Assembly: GCA_031408575.1 (NCBI GenBank)
Contig: JANNWS010000157.1
Coordinates: 1 to 9,869, forward strand
From: Aliitabrizicola sp031408575
Lineage (GTDB): Bacteria > Pseudomonadota > Alphaproteobacteria > Rhodobacterales > Rhodobacteraceae
Direction: 5' to 3'
Length of the DNA: 9,869 nt
The translations under genes were made by a program, and so were the position numbers. This document shows, in pieces, positions 1 to 6,429 of the stretch. The first letter of the stretch is position 1. The number at the start of each line of letters is the position of its first letter. The notes under the pieces were generated by a model that saw only the letters and a list, made by a program, of their open reading frames with translations, was not told the DNA's origin and searched no databases.

Positions 1-211
1 CCGCACCTACCGCCATGCGCTGTGCATCGTTCTGGATCGTGTCGATCTGCGATGCCTGCTCGGCGTTCATCGTTTCGGTCGCGGATTGCCGCGCTTCCAT
101 CGCCGAGGCCCACCACACGATGGCAGCACTCTGCGCCAGCAAACCGATGATCAGGCCGATGGGCAGGCGCTTGTCCAGGTGCCACGCATTTTCAGAACTC
201 GGGTCAGACAT
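1..211 (-). CDS. Single-TM phage protein, N-terminal part (lysis-module candidate)
   Basis: This gene starts at ATG 211 behind an ideal AGGAG and runs off the left edge after 70 codons. The visible part begins MSDPSSENAWHLDKRLP, then has one hydrophobic helix at about residues 17-36 (IGLIIGLLAQSAAIVWWASA), then a charged, helical, coiled-coil-like region (MEARQSATETMNAEQASQID). The short soluble N-terminus without a signal cleavage site suggests an N-in membrane protein with a coiled coil outside the membrane, as in Rz-type spanins. Small proteins of the form 'W.lDk.vPia.i......q....vWw...me.r' are common next to tail or lysis genes in rhodobacterial prophages but are mostly uncharacterised. 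A holin-related or spanin-like role is inference from topology and position. The C-terminus and length are not visible. Confidence 0.72.
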   Translation of the reverse strand, partial: MSDPSSENAWHLDKRLPIGLIIGLLAQSAAIVWWASAMEARQSATETMNAEQASQIDTIQNDAQRMAVGA

Positions 212-217
212 TCGCGG

Positions 218-222
218 CTCCT
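218..222 (-). promoter_or_regulatory. Ribosome binding site of the leftmost gene
   Basis: AGGAG on the minus strand (within GAAGGAG) ends 6 bases before ATG 211. This supports a real gene start here although the gene is cut by the window edge. It lies only 9 bases beyond the terminator T-run. Confidence 0.7.
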
Positions 223-231
223 TCAGACAAC

Positions 232-254
232 AAAAAACCCGCACGAAGGCGGGC
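232..254 (-). terminator. Intrinsic terminator after the tail operon
   Basis: On the minus strand, CCCGC (253-249) pairs with GCGGG (242-238) around a CTTCGT loop, with a possible extra G-U pair outside, followed immediately by six T residues (237-232). It lies 25 bases beyond the last tail gene stop (279). The stem is short but GC-only and the T-run is clean, so termination or at least pausing is likely. Confidence 0.75.
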
Positions 255-278
255 AACGGGTGGGCTATGGCGGGCGGG

Positions 279-470
279 TCAGTCTTGCGGGGCGTCCAAC
301 ATGGCCGCGCAGATCGCGTGGATCACGGGGCCGTAATCTGCACTGTCGGTCGTTGTCGCGGTGAACGGCATCCACCCATGCACTGGATGCTCTATCTCGC
401 AGTCGATCAGTTCGGCCGATATGCGCACCGGGTTTCGAATTGTCATTCTGGTCATTTCATCAGCCATCAT
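279..470 (-). CDS. Small conserved phage protein after the fibre genes
   Basis: This encodes 63 residues. Two adjacent in-frame starts exist: ATG 470 (4-base ATGA overlap with the fibre gene) and ATG 467 (1-base overlap). An upstream AAGGG is spaced 4 and 7 bases from them, so 467 is at least as likely. The central motif IDCEIEHPVHGWMPFTATTT is distinctive: short proteins or domains with 'id.ei.hP.yGwipFta...d' followed by a short helix commonly lie downstream of phage tail fibre genes. Some are annotated as fibre-assembly-like, though without proof. The end is a short acidic helix (VIHAICAAMLDAPQD). There is no signal peptide or membrane segment. Position suggests a tip accessory or fibre chaperone; that is inference. 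It is the last gene before the terminator. Confidence 0.72.
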   Translation of the reverse strand: MMADEMTRMTIRNPVRISAELIDCEIEHPVHGWMPFTATTTDSADYGPVIHAICAAMLDAPQD

Positions 471-958
471 GCCACCCTTACAAACAGAGCAATTCCGTTT
501 TGCGACCCAGCGGCACTGGCGGCGCTAAGTGCCATCCAAGTACCTGAAAAACCCACGCCGTTTGATCCCAACTGGCCAAGCGCACCGGATGATTCTCTGA
601 AAGACAAGTACCGCAAGGCTGAACCTGCATAGGTACTACCGGGGGAAATCGCCGTGTTAGCCGTGTTGTGATAGCCCATGATGTAAGTCCCGACTGCGCC
701 AGCAGTCATGGACGCGATCCGCGCCAGAACCCAATCGCGCTCGCCCGTACCGGTGCCCAACTTGTCCTGCAACACGTTTCCGGCTGCGATCTTGGCCCAG
801 GTAATGGCGTTGTCCTGCAACGCCGCTGTCTGAATGCGCGGCGCGCCGACATCGCCATTCGCCAGCGCTGTGATGTTGTCGCGCAGGTTGCGGAAATCGA
901 GGGCGCGGATCGCCTTGCCAACCTCGATCACCGTGTCGCTGATTACTGTCCACGCCAT
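467..958 (-). CDS. Small tail fibre / tip accessory protein
   Basis: This encodes 163 residues from ATG 958, with AGGGG about 7 bases upstream and a 9-base gap after the tip gene. The N-terminus (MAWTVISDTVIEVGKAIRAL) and RNLRDNITALANGDVGAPRI are typical of small phage tail proteins that begin 'MaWt.is...v..g..i.a..~~~lrdNi.a~A.G...aP'. A central IAAGNVLQDKLGTGTGERDW follows, then a Gly/Ser-rich beta domain with SALRYLSFRESSGALGQLG and a C-terminal segment FSGTWMALSAASA...NGIALFVRVA. This matches the 'sGtWr.mg......~.tlwlRi.' ending of fibre tips. It is probably virion-associated at the tail tip, alongside the hub and the 268-residue fibre; adhesion is inferred. Its stop overlaps the next gene (ATGA). 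Confidence 0.77.
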   Translation of the reverse strand: MAWTVISDTVIEVGKAIRALDFRNLRDNITALANGDVGAPRIQTAALQDNAITWAKIAAGNVLQDKLGTGTGERDWVLARIASMTAGAVGTYIMGYHNTANTAISPGSTYAGSALRYLSFRESSGALGQLGSNGVGFSGTWMALSAASAAGSQNGIALFVRVA

Positions 959-967
959 TGCTAACCC

Positions 968-2872
968 CTACTGCCACGCATACCCGGCACTGCTATCCGG
1001 CATTTTTCCGGTACTATCCGACCACCAGCCGCCCGCCTCTTTCTCGGCATCGGTCGCCACGTCAAAATCCGGCGAGACGGCCGCCATGTATTTCCCGTAC
1101 CGGTCCGCGCCAAACTGAAACTCCTGCAGGTCATAGCGGATCGCATGGCCCGGCTCGATCTCATCGGCCCGGATCACCTGCCACCGCTCGCCTTTGGTGT
1201 TGCCCTCGGTGTCGGCAACGGTCCGCGTGTTCACCGTCACGATATCGCCGACAAGGATGCTGCGGTCCTTGGCATCCAGCGTCACCGAAAGATAGCGCGG
1301 CACCCGGCGATACCGGCCCAGCAGCCGCACCGTCAATTCCACCGCCTGCGCCTCACTGCGCAGCCAGCGGCTGAAGATCACCTTCTGGCGCACCGTGTTC
1401 CCGGCCTCGGGCAGTTCCGCCTCACCATCCACGCGGCCGCGCAATCGGTCGAAATTCGTTGGCACGAACCCCTTGGTCGGGTCGCGCTGATCATAGTACA
1501 CGAACAACTGGGTGAACCACGCCTCGGCATCGCGCATCAGCTCCGCCGAACCGGACAGGATATTGGCATTGTCTGACAGGATCGCCGAAGACGGCTCCGG
1601 CCGGACGGCTTTCAGCGGAATCGTCTGTCGCCGCTCATCCCACCAGACATACATGCTGGTCTGCTGCATCAGCTCGCCCGCCAGCGTTTCGACCGACACC
1701 GGCTCATGCACCGTCGCAGTCACGTCGAACCCATTCAGGTACAGCGCCGCCTCGACATCCCACTGGGTCTTGTCGATGTATTGCGCCGGGATGTCGGTAT
1801 GGACGGTCAGCAGGTCATAAAGCGCATCCCAGGCATTGATCAGGCTGTAGCGCCCGCAGCGTTGTGCCGCCGCATCCACGCTGGCCGATGCCGCCGTGGT
1901 GCCAAGCTGGCCCCGCGCCACGCCCGACAGGGTGAAGGTGCCTGCGGGTGCTTCCACCTGACCGGTGTAACTCAGGATCTCCGACCCGATCCGCACATAG
2001 CGCGTGCCGGCCGTGTTGCCGAACGTATCGGTCAGATCGGGGGCGGCACCCAACAGCGCGATCCCGGTGGTCGCGACATTGGTGATCGCCGCCGACAGCT
2101 TCAGCGGTGTCACACGCGGGAACTTGGCCCGCCTGCCATCGGCCAGCCGCAACGGGTCGATCCCGCTCAGCGTCACCGATCCGTCCGCATCCGGTCCATC
2201 GGCCTTGTCAACAATGTAAAGCCGCTGCTGCATCTCTTCCAGACGCTGGCCGCGATAGCCTTCATAGACCCGCAACACCATGTTCGAATAGAACATGTTC
2301 CGCGCCACCCACTTCTGCCAGAACTGCCCCCGCACCCCGGCGCGCTGCGCGAGGTAAAAGTCGCCGACATGATCATCCCACGGGATATCCTGAAACCGCA
2401 CCGTCACAGCCGACCGCACCCCGAACGGGCTTTCCCCGTCGCGCGCCGCACCCACGTTGAGCTTTGATGCCGATTGCGACACGGCGACCAGACAGGGAAT
2501 CAGGTTGGTACGGATCGCCTCACCGCTGCGCTGATACGTCAACAGCGGGGCCGAAGAGGCCAGCCACCCGCCCTCAAGCGGGCTGCCATCCTCAGCCAGC
2601 AGGGGGGCCGGTATCTCTGTCTCCAGCGTCACCTCGCCCTCTGGCCGGATGATCTCGCCCGCCATCACATCGGGCTTGGCAAACATCCATTCGATCGACC
2701 CGGTGTAAAGGATGTTCGCCCGATCCAGACAACTGGTCCAGGTCTGGTAACACCGCGCCCCGTCCGCCGTTGTGGCAACGCAAGGTGCAGTGCCGAACCG
2801 CCGCGAACAGCGTGGCTGCAACAGGCTGACGATCTGGATCGGTTCGCGCCCGAAGGTGATTTCGGATGTCAT
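968..2872 (-). CDS. Tail tip / hub protein with N-terminal cysteine cluster
   Basis: This encodes 634 residues from ATG 2872 (MTSEITFG...), seven bases after the previous stop. A 66-residue upstream extension is Arg-rich, overlaps the fibre gene and is rejected. No clear Shine-Dalgarno precedes ATG 2872, so coupling is likely. Four cysteines, C22, C31, C41 and C48, form a CX8C-X9-CX6C pattern followed by LDRANILYTGSIEWMF. Cys-containing starts of this kind ('CfnT...TCqd..nf') are familiar in phage tip proteins. The middle (YEGYRGQRLEEMQQRLYIVD, SLINAWDALYDLLT) and the part at about 450-590 (LRSEAQAVELTVRLLGRYRR, VTLDAKDRSILVGDIVTV) resemble baseplate-hub/gpJ-like tip domains. The C-terminus GWWSDSTGKMPDSSAGYAW is also shared by related prophage proteins. 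It likely closes the tail tube and organises fibres. The family name is uncertain. Confidence 0.82.
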   Translation of the reverse strand: MTSEITFGREPIQIVSLLQPRCSRRFGTAPCVATTADGARCYQTWTSCLDRANILYTGSIEWMFAKPDVMAGEIIRPEGEVTLETEIPAPLLAEDGSPLEGGWLASSAPLLTYQRSGEAIRTNLIPCLVAVSQSASKLNVGAARDGESPFGVRSAVTVRFQDIPWDDHVGDFYLAQRAGVRGQFWQKWVARNMFYSNMVLRVYEGYRGQRLEEMQQRLYIVDKADGPDADGSVTLSGIDPLRLADGRRAKFPRVTPLKLSAAITNVATTGIALLGAAPDLTDTFGNTAGTRYVRIGSEILSYTGQVEAPAGTFTLSGVARGQLGTTAASASVDAAAQRCGRYSLINAWDALYDLLTVHTDIPAQYIDKTQWDVEAALYLNGFDVTATVHEPVSVETLAGELMQQTSMYVWWDERRQTIPLKAVRPEPSSAILSDNANILSGSAELMRDAEAWFTQLFVYYDQRDPTKGFVPTNFDRLRGRVDGEAELPEAGNTVRQKVIFSRWLRSEAQAVELTVRLLGRYRRVPRYLSVTLDAKDRSILVGDIVTVNTRTVADTEGNTKGERWQVIRADEIEPGHAIRYDLQEFQFGADRYGKYMAAVSPDFDVATDAEKEAGGWWSDSTGKMPDSSAGYAWQ

Positions 2873-2879
2873 CGCCAAA

Positions 2880-3686
2880 TCACAACCGGCAATCGAAGAT
2901 CGCGGTGCCTTGCCAGAACCCGGCGCCACCGGCGGTCGACACCAGTTGCCCGAGCGCGCCAGTCGTGGTCGGTGAAGACAAAGAGAACGCCGACACGTTA
3001 ACTTGGGATACCGGCGACCATGTGACCACAGGTGTGGCCCGCATCGGGGTGCCAATCGGCGCAAGGGCATAGGTCACCTGACTCGGTCCAAGCGTGTCAA
3101 TCAGGAACAGCACGCGATTGTAGTGCCGTCGACACGCTGCATCGTCCTGCATCATGCCGGGCAGACTGAATACGGTGCCCAGATCACCGGGTTCAAGCTT
3201 CACCTGGCTGAGTGTCCCCGTCCCGAACTCGATGGTCAGGTTTGCACCGCCCGTCACGGCACCCGTCACTCCCGAGGCCGCAAAGCTGCCCGCACCGATC
3301 TTGCCCTGTACCGTGCCGGCCCAAGTTAGAACATGTGTGCCGGTCTGCAGGTTTGCGCCCTCAATCACCTGGATCAGCGACCCGGCCGTGATCGTCAGAG
3401 TGGTGACCCCGCCCGAGGTGGCGAACGTATAGGTGCAGCCCGACGCCCCGGCCTTCCACATGTCATGGCCGTAGACCCCGGCAGCCAGAACGACTGTGCC
3501 GCTCACAGCCAGCTGGTTGATCCGAAACGCCGCATTGATCAGGCGGTTCACACCAAGCTCGGCCAGCAGATCGCCCAGAAAGACCTTCTTCGTCTCGCCC
3601 GCGCTGACATCGACACCGGGCAACAGATCACCCGCCGCCATCTGGCTGCGCAGAAGGCGGTTCGGCAGCAAGCTTATCTTGGTCAT
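2880..3686 (-). CDS. Tail fibre-like receptor-binding protein
   Basis: This encodes 268 residues. The start is ATG 3686 in a TGATG overlap, preceded by GAGGG; an upstream in-frame start at 3728 would add 14 unlikely residues. The N-terminus (MTKISLLPNR..., DLLPGVDVSAGETKKVFLGD) is the 'i..LP....d.lp.v..g.TkKvtl.dL' adaptor common to phage fibres. Next comes LINAAFRINQLAVSG (residues 49-63) and YGHDMWKAGASGCTYTFATS, the 'lINgnF.inQRg...a.DrW' fold of carbohydrate-binding or receptor-binding modules. Then follow a Gly/Thr-rich beta region (GTHVLTWAGTVQGKIGAG), TLSQVKLEPGDLGTVF ('vqlE.Gs.aTpfe') and DDAACRRHYNRVL ('El.~CqRyy'). The C-terminal 60 residues form a beta tip ending in GFWQGTAIFDCRL. 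It likely contacts host surface glycans. Confidence 0.83.
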   Translation of the reverse strand: MTKISLLPNRLLRSQMAAGDLLPGVDVSAGETKKVFLGDLLAELGVNRLINAAFRINQLAVSGTVVLAAGVYGHDMWKAGASGCTYTFATSGGVTTLTITAGSLIQVIEGANLQTGTHVLTWAGTVQGKIGAGSFAASGVTGAVTGGANLTIEFGTGTLSQVKLEPGDLGTVFSLPGMMQDDAACRRHYNRVLFLIDTLGPSQVTYALAPIGTPMRATPVVTWSPVSQVNVSAFSLSSPTTTGALGQLVSTAGGAGFWQGTAIFDCRL

Positions 3687-4468
3687 CAGGCCCTCATATG
3701 TCCGGTGATTTCCAGCGCAACGCTGCACAGATCGCGCACGCCCATCCGCTCGGGCTGTATGTCCTTGGCAACCCAGCCATAGACGACCTCAGCCGCGTAA
3801 CCTTGCGGGCGCGCGGCCAGAAAGAACGGGGCCTCACGCGCGATCAGGCTGAACGGCTCCATGTTCGCCAGATACCAAGCGTCGGTCAGATGCTCCCACG
3901 AATAGGATGCGCCAAGGGCAACCCGCGCGATGGACCGCCCCACCCACTGCCCGCCTTCGGACTGGTTCGTCTTGAACTCGGTCCGGCGTTTCAGGTTGAT
4001 CTGGCCGAGGCCCGCGAATGCCTTCTGCGCCATCACCAGCGCCTGCCCGACATAAATCACCCCGACCGGCGCCGGCACCCCGGCCACGGTCAGGCGCACC
4101 TTCTGCGTCACGACCGGCGCGAACAGCAGCATCACCGCCCCAGCATCATCAATCGCCGTCGCCACCACCTGCGAAACCCAGGACGATCCGGTCCACGTCT
4201 CGACCGCAACCGTCTGTCCCGCCAGCCCGTGCGCGCCGATCGCCACGGCGTCGACGGTAAAGGGTGAACCGAAATCCACCTCCCATGTCGCGGGCGTGAC
4301 GGCGGGCTGCCAGAAACTGTAGGTGTCGGGCTGCGCGGCGCGCACCGCCTCGAACCCCTCCACTTCCGAAGACGCGGTAACTGTTCCGGCCCGGTTCAGA
4401 TACAGGATCCTCGCATGTGTCATCGGCAAGGATTGCGTAGCATAGGCGGTGTTCCAGATCACGCTCAT
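3686..4468 (-). CDS. Distal-tail-like minor tail protein with galactose-binding-like half
   Basis: This encodes 260 residues. Residues about 45-130 look like a discoidin/galactose-binding jelly roll: SFWQPAVTPATWEVDFGSPF, then TVDAVAIGAHGL and WTGSSWVSQ, with strand-like VMLLFAPVVTQKVRLTVAGV. The C-terminal half has QINLKRRTEFKTNQSEGGQW and WEHLTDAWYLANMEPFSLIA, resembling beta-barrel regions of distal tail (Dit) or tube-end proteins. Position directly after the tape measure is where Dit-type proteins, which connect the tube to the tip, are encoded. The exact family is not certain: I do not recognise DUF2460 or a classic siphovirus Dit signature. The start ATG 4468 overlaps the tape measure stop (ATGA), with a purine stretch too close to be a good ribosome site. 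The end overlaps the next start (TGATG). Confidence 0.78.
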   Translation of the reverse strand: MSVIWNTAYATQSLPMTHARILYLNRAGTVTASSEVEGFEAVRAAQPDTYSFWQPAVTPATWEVDFGSPFTVDAVAIGAHGLAGQTVAVETWTGSSWVSQVVATAIDDAGAVMLLFAPVVTQKVRLTVAGVPAPVGVIYVGQALVMAQKAFAGLGQINLKRRTEFKTNQSEGGQWVGRSIARVALGASYSWEHLTDAWYLANMEPFSLIAREAPFFLAARPQGYAAEVVYGWVAKDIQPERMGVRDLCSVALEITGHMRA

Positions 4469-6423
4469 GCCTCGAACCCGATCCGCTCGATCCGGTAGCC
4501 CTGCCGCAACCCGTCATTGATCTGCCCGATCAGCGCACCCACTCCGGCGCGCCCGACCTTTTCGCCGGTCATGCTGATGTTGATGATCTGGCTGGGCTGC
4601 ACCGCAGCAGGTGCGGCAGCGCCGCCACTCGAAGTCCCTGCCACTGCTGCACTCGGGCTGGCACCGCCACCGCCACCGCCAACCGTGGCGCTCTTGATGC
4701 TTTTGACCGCGTTGAACCCGGTGGCAAGCACAGAGGCGAAGGCCGAAAGGTTCGCCGGGAACGGCAGCTTCAGCGCCTCGGTCGCACCGGCCCAGGCATT
4801 CACCAGCGCCTGGGCTGCGGCGATCCCCTTCGACCCCTGAAACATCTGGCCAAGCGACCCCAGCACGCTCGAAACCATTCCCTGCGTGCTATTCACCGCC
4901 CCCGTGGTCAGGGTGCCGACCGCCGCGTTGACCATCCCGGAATTCGCGGCAATGCCATTTGCCAGGCCCTGCCCGACATAGTCGCCAATTTCCATGAACA
5001 CGCGCGACGGGGATTGCACCTGCAACTTGTCGCGCGCCGTCTGTGTGATGCTGTCAATCATGGCCCCCACTGCGGCGCGGTTGGCCTCTTGCGTGCTGGT
5101 CAGGCCAGCCGCCAGCCCGTTGCCCAGATCGACGCCTGTGCCATAGAGGCCAGCGTTTGCCGGATCGCTGCTGTCCAGCGGACGCGACAAGCCTGCACCG
5201 CCCGACTGAACCGACCCTTGAAAGTTCGGGTCGTCACTGAAATTCAAGGCGTCCGCAATGGCGGTCTTGATCTCTACGGCCTTGTCGATCACCGTTTGCA
5301 GTTTCGCGACAACGGCATCGAACTTGCCGGTAATCCATTCGATCCCAGGGCCTATCGCCTTCTTGATGTCATCGCCCCATGTCTGCCACGCAACATAGGC
5401 CAGCGTGGCCGCTGCGATGAACAGGCCAACCGGACCCGATGCTGCAACCAGCCCGCCCAGAACCGAACTCACCAGACCGATGCCCACCAGCAGTGGGCCA
5501 CCCACGGCGAACAACCCGGCGATGATGCCGACAGCCTCCTGCACCGGGCCGGGCAATCCCTGAAACGCCGTCAACCAGCCGCCGATCTTTTCGACCACCT
5601 GACCGATGGCCGGGATGACTTTTTCTACCATCACCGGGATCAGCTCATTCACCAGAATCGGCAGTAGCACATTGGCGATCTTGATCTTCACTAGCTCGAA
5701 GGACTTCGACAGCTCGCCCATAGCATCGCCAAACTGATCACCGGCGTTGACAGCCTCATCACTCATCACGATGCCAAGTTCGCGCGCCCGGTCGCGCAGC
5801 GTTGCGACCTCGCCACTGGCCCCCATCAACTGCCCGCCAAGCGCCGCACCCGATTTGCCAAACAGCGCAGTCGACACCGCCGCCGCGATGGCCGGGTCTT
5901 TGATCTCGCCCAGCTTGGCGATGACCGCATTCATCGCGGCTTCGGTGTTGATCGCGCCACTGGCGATATCGGCCTGCGAAATGCCAACTGCTTCGAAGGC
6001 CGCGATGGCACTCTCCGACCCGCCCTTGGCCTCGCCCAGCTTGCGGTTCAGCTTGGTCAGCGCAGCTCCGAACTCTTCTTCGGTGACATCCGCCACCGCG
6101 CCGACCGCGAACGCCATTTCCTGAAAATAGCCTGCCGACACACCGGCCGCGCGCGAGGCGTTGTAAACCTTGTCACCCGCCGCCGCCGCACTGGATGCCA
6201 GCTTGAACGCTGCGGTACCGGCAGCACCCATTGCGACCGACACGATGCTCAGCCGCGCGCCGATGCCCGCCATCCGGCTGCCAAAGCCTTCCAGCCCCGC
6301 ACTCATCCGATCGGTTGCGCCGCTCAGCCCGGTCAGCGCCGCTTTGGCGCGGCCCGTCTCGCGCAGAAGCGGGCCGATATCGGCGGTTATCCCGATGGCA
6401 ATGTCTGCGGCCGTCCTCGCCAT
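4465..6423 (-). CDS. Phage tail tape measure protein
   Basis: This encodes 652 residues, the longest uninterrupted reading frame here. Features in order: an N-terminal helical, Ala/Gly-rich region (IAIGITADIGPLL, then repeated A/L heptads to about residue 90); GYFQEMAFAVGAV and EEFGAALTKLNRKLGEA, characteristic of phage tape measure domains; a long hydrophobic segment at about 297-346 that could insert in the host membrane during DNA ejection; SPSRVFMEIGDYVGQGLANG at 471-490, a motif shared by many tape measures; a Gly6 linker at 582-587; and a C-terminal IINISMTGEKVGRAGVGALI segment. The protein sets tail length and runs inside the tube. At roughly 0.15 nm per residue the tail would be near 100 nm. 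ATG 6423 follows a G-rich stretch; the stop overlaps the next start as ATGA. No peptidoglycan hydrolase motif was seen. Confidence 0.92.
   Translation of the reverse strand: MARTAADIAIGITADIGPLLRETGRAKAALTGLSGATDRMSAGLEGFGSRMAGIGARLSIVSVAMGAAGTAAFKLASSAAAAGDKVYNASRAAGVSAGYFQEMAFAVGAVADVTEEEFGAALTKLNRKLGEAKGGSESAIAAFEAVGISQADIASGAINTEAAMNAVIAKLGEIKDPAIAAAVSTALFGKSGAALGGQLMGASGEVATLRDRARELGIVMSDEAVNAGDQFGDAMGELSKSFELVKIKIANVLLPILVNELIPVMVEKVIPAIGQVVEKIGGWLTAFQGLPGPVQEAVGIIAGLFAVGGPLLVGIGLVSSVLGGLVAASGPVGLFIAAATLAYVAWQTWGDDIKKAIGPGIEWITGKFDAVVAKLQTVIDKAVEIKTAIADALNFSDDPNFQGSVQSGGAGLSRPLDSSDPANAGLYGTGVDLGNGLAAGLTSTQEANRAAVGAMIDSITQTARDKLQVQSPSRVFMEIGDYVGQGLANGIAANSGMVNAAVGTLTTGAVNSTQGMVSSVLGSLGQMFQGSKGIAAAQALVNAWAGATEALKLPFPANLSAFASVLATGFNAVKSIKSATVGGGGGGASPSAAVAGTSSGGAAAPAAVQPSQIINISMTGEKVGRAGVGALIGQINDGLRQGYRIERIGFEA
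4662..4680 (-). repeat. Short hexanucleotide repeat encoding a glycine linker
   Basis: On the plus strand CACCGC occurs three times in tandem. On the coding strand this is a GGTGGC repeat that gives most of the Gly6 run (residues 582-587) before the Ala/Ser/Pro-rich linker and the C-terminal domain of the tape measure. Such tracts can change in copy number; length variation here would alter only a flexible linker. Confidence 0.6.
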
Positions 6424-6429
6424 TCTGCG

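Noticed and set aside
15..632. A 205-residue open frame on the plus strand
   Set aside because: It spans the terminator, the 63-residue gene, the leftmost gene and part of the fibre gene in antisense. Its low-complexity, mixed composition does not look like a protein.
1706..2467. A 253-residue open frame on the plus strand
   Set aside because: It lies wholly antisense to the tip/hub gene. Its composition is dominated by Arg, His, Gln and Pro as expected from the reverse reading of a GC-rich gene, and no domain is recognisable.
2873..3070. N-terminal extension of the tip protein to 3070
   Set aside because: The extra 66 residues are Arg/Pro/Cys-rich and overlap the fibre gene. The family-like N-terminus begins at ATG 2872.
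3687..3728. N-terminal extension of the fibre gene to 3728
   Set aside because: It would overlap the preceding gene by 43 bases. The TGATG junction and the fibre adaptor motif both begin at ATG 3686.
4662..4680. Tandem hexamer tract considered as a CRISPR or regulatory repeat
   Set aside because: It is three in-frame copies within the tape measure gene encoding a glycine linker. There are no spacers and it is not intergenic.
5014..5667. A 217-residue open frame on the plus strand
   Set aside because: It is antisense to the tape measure gene, rich in Arg/His/Gln, lacks a ribosome site, and shows no family resemblance.
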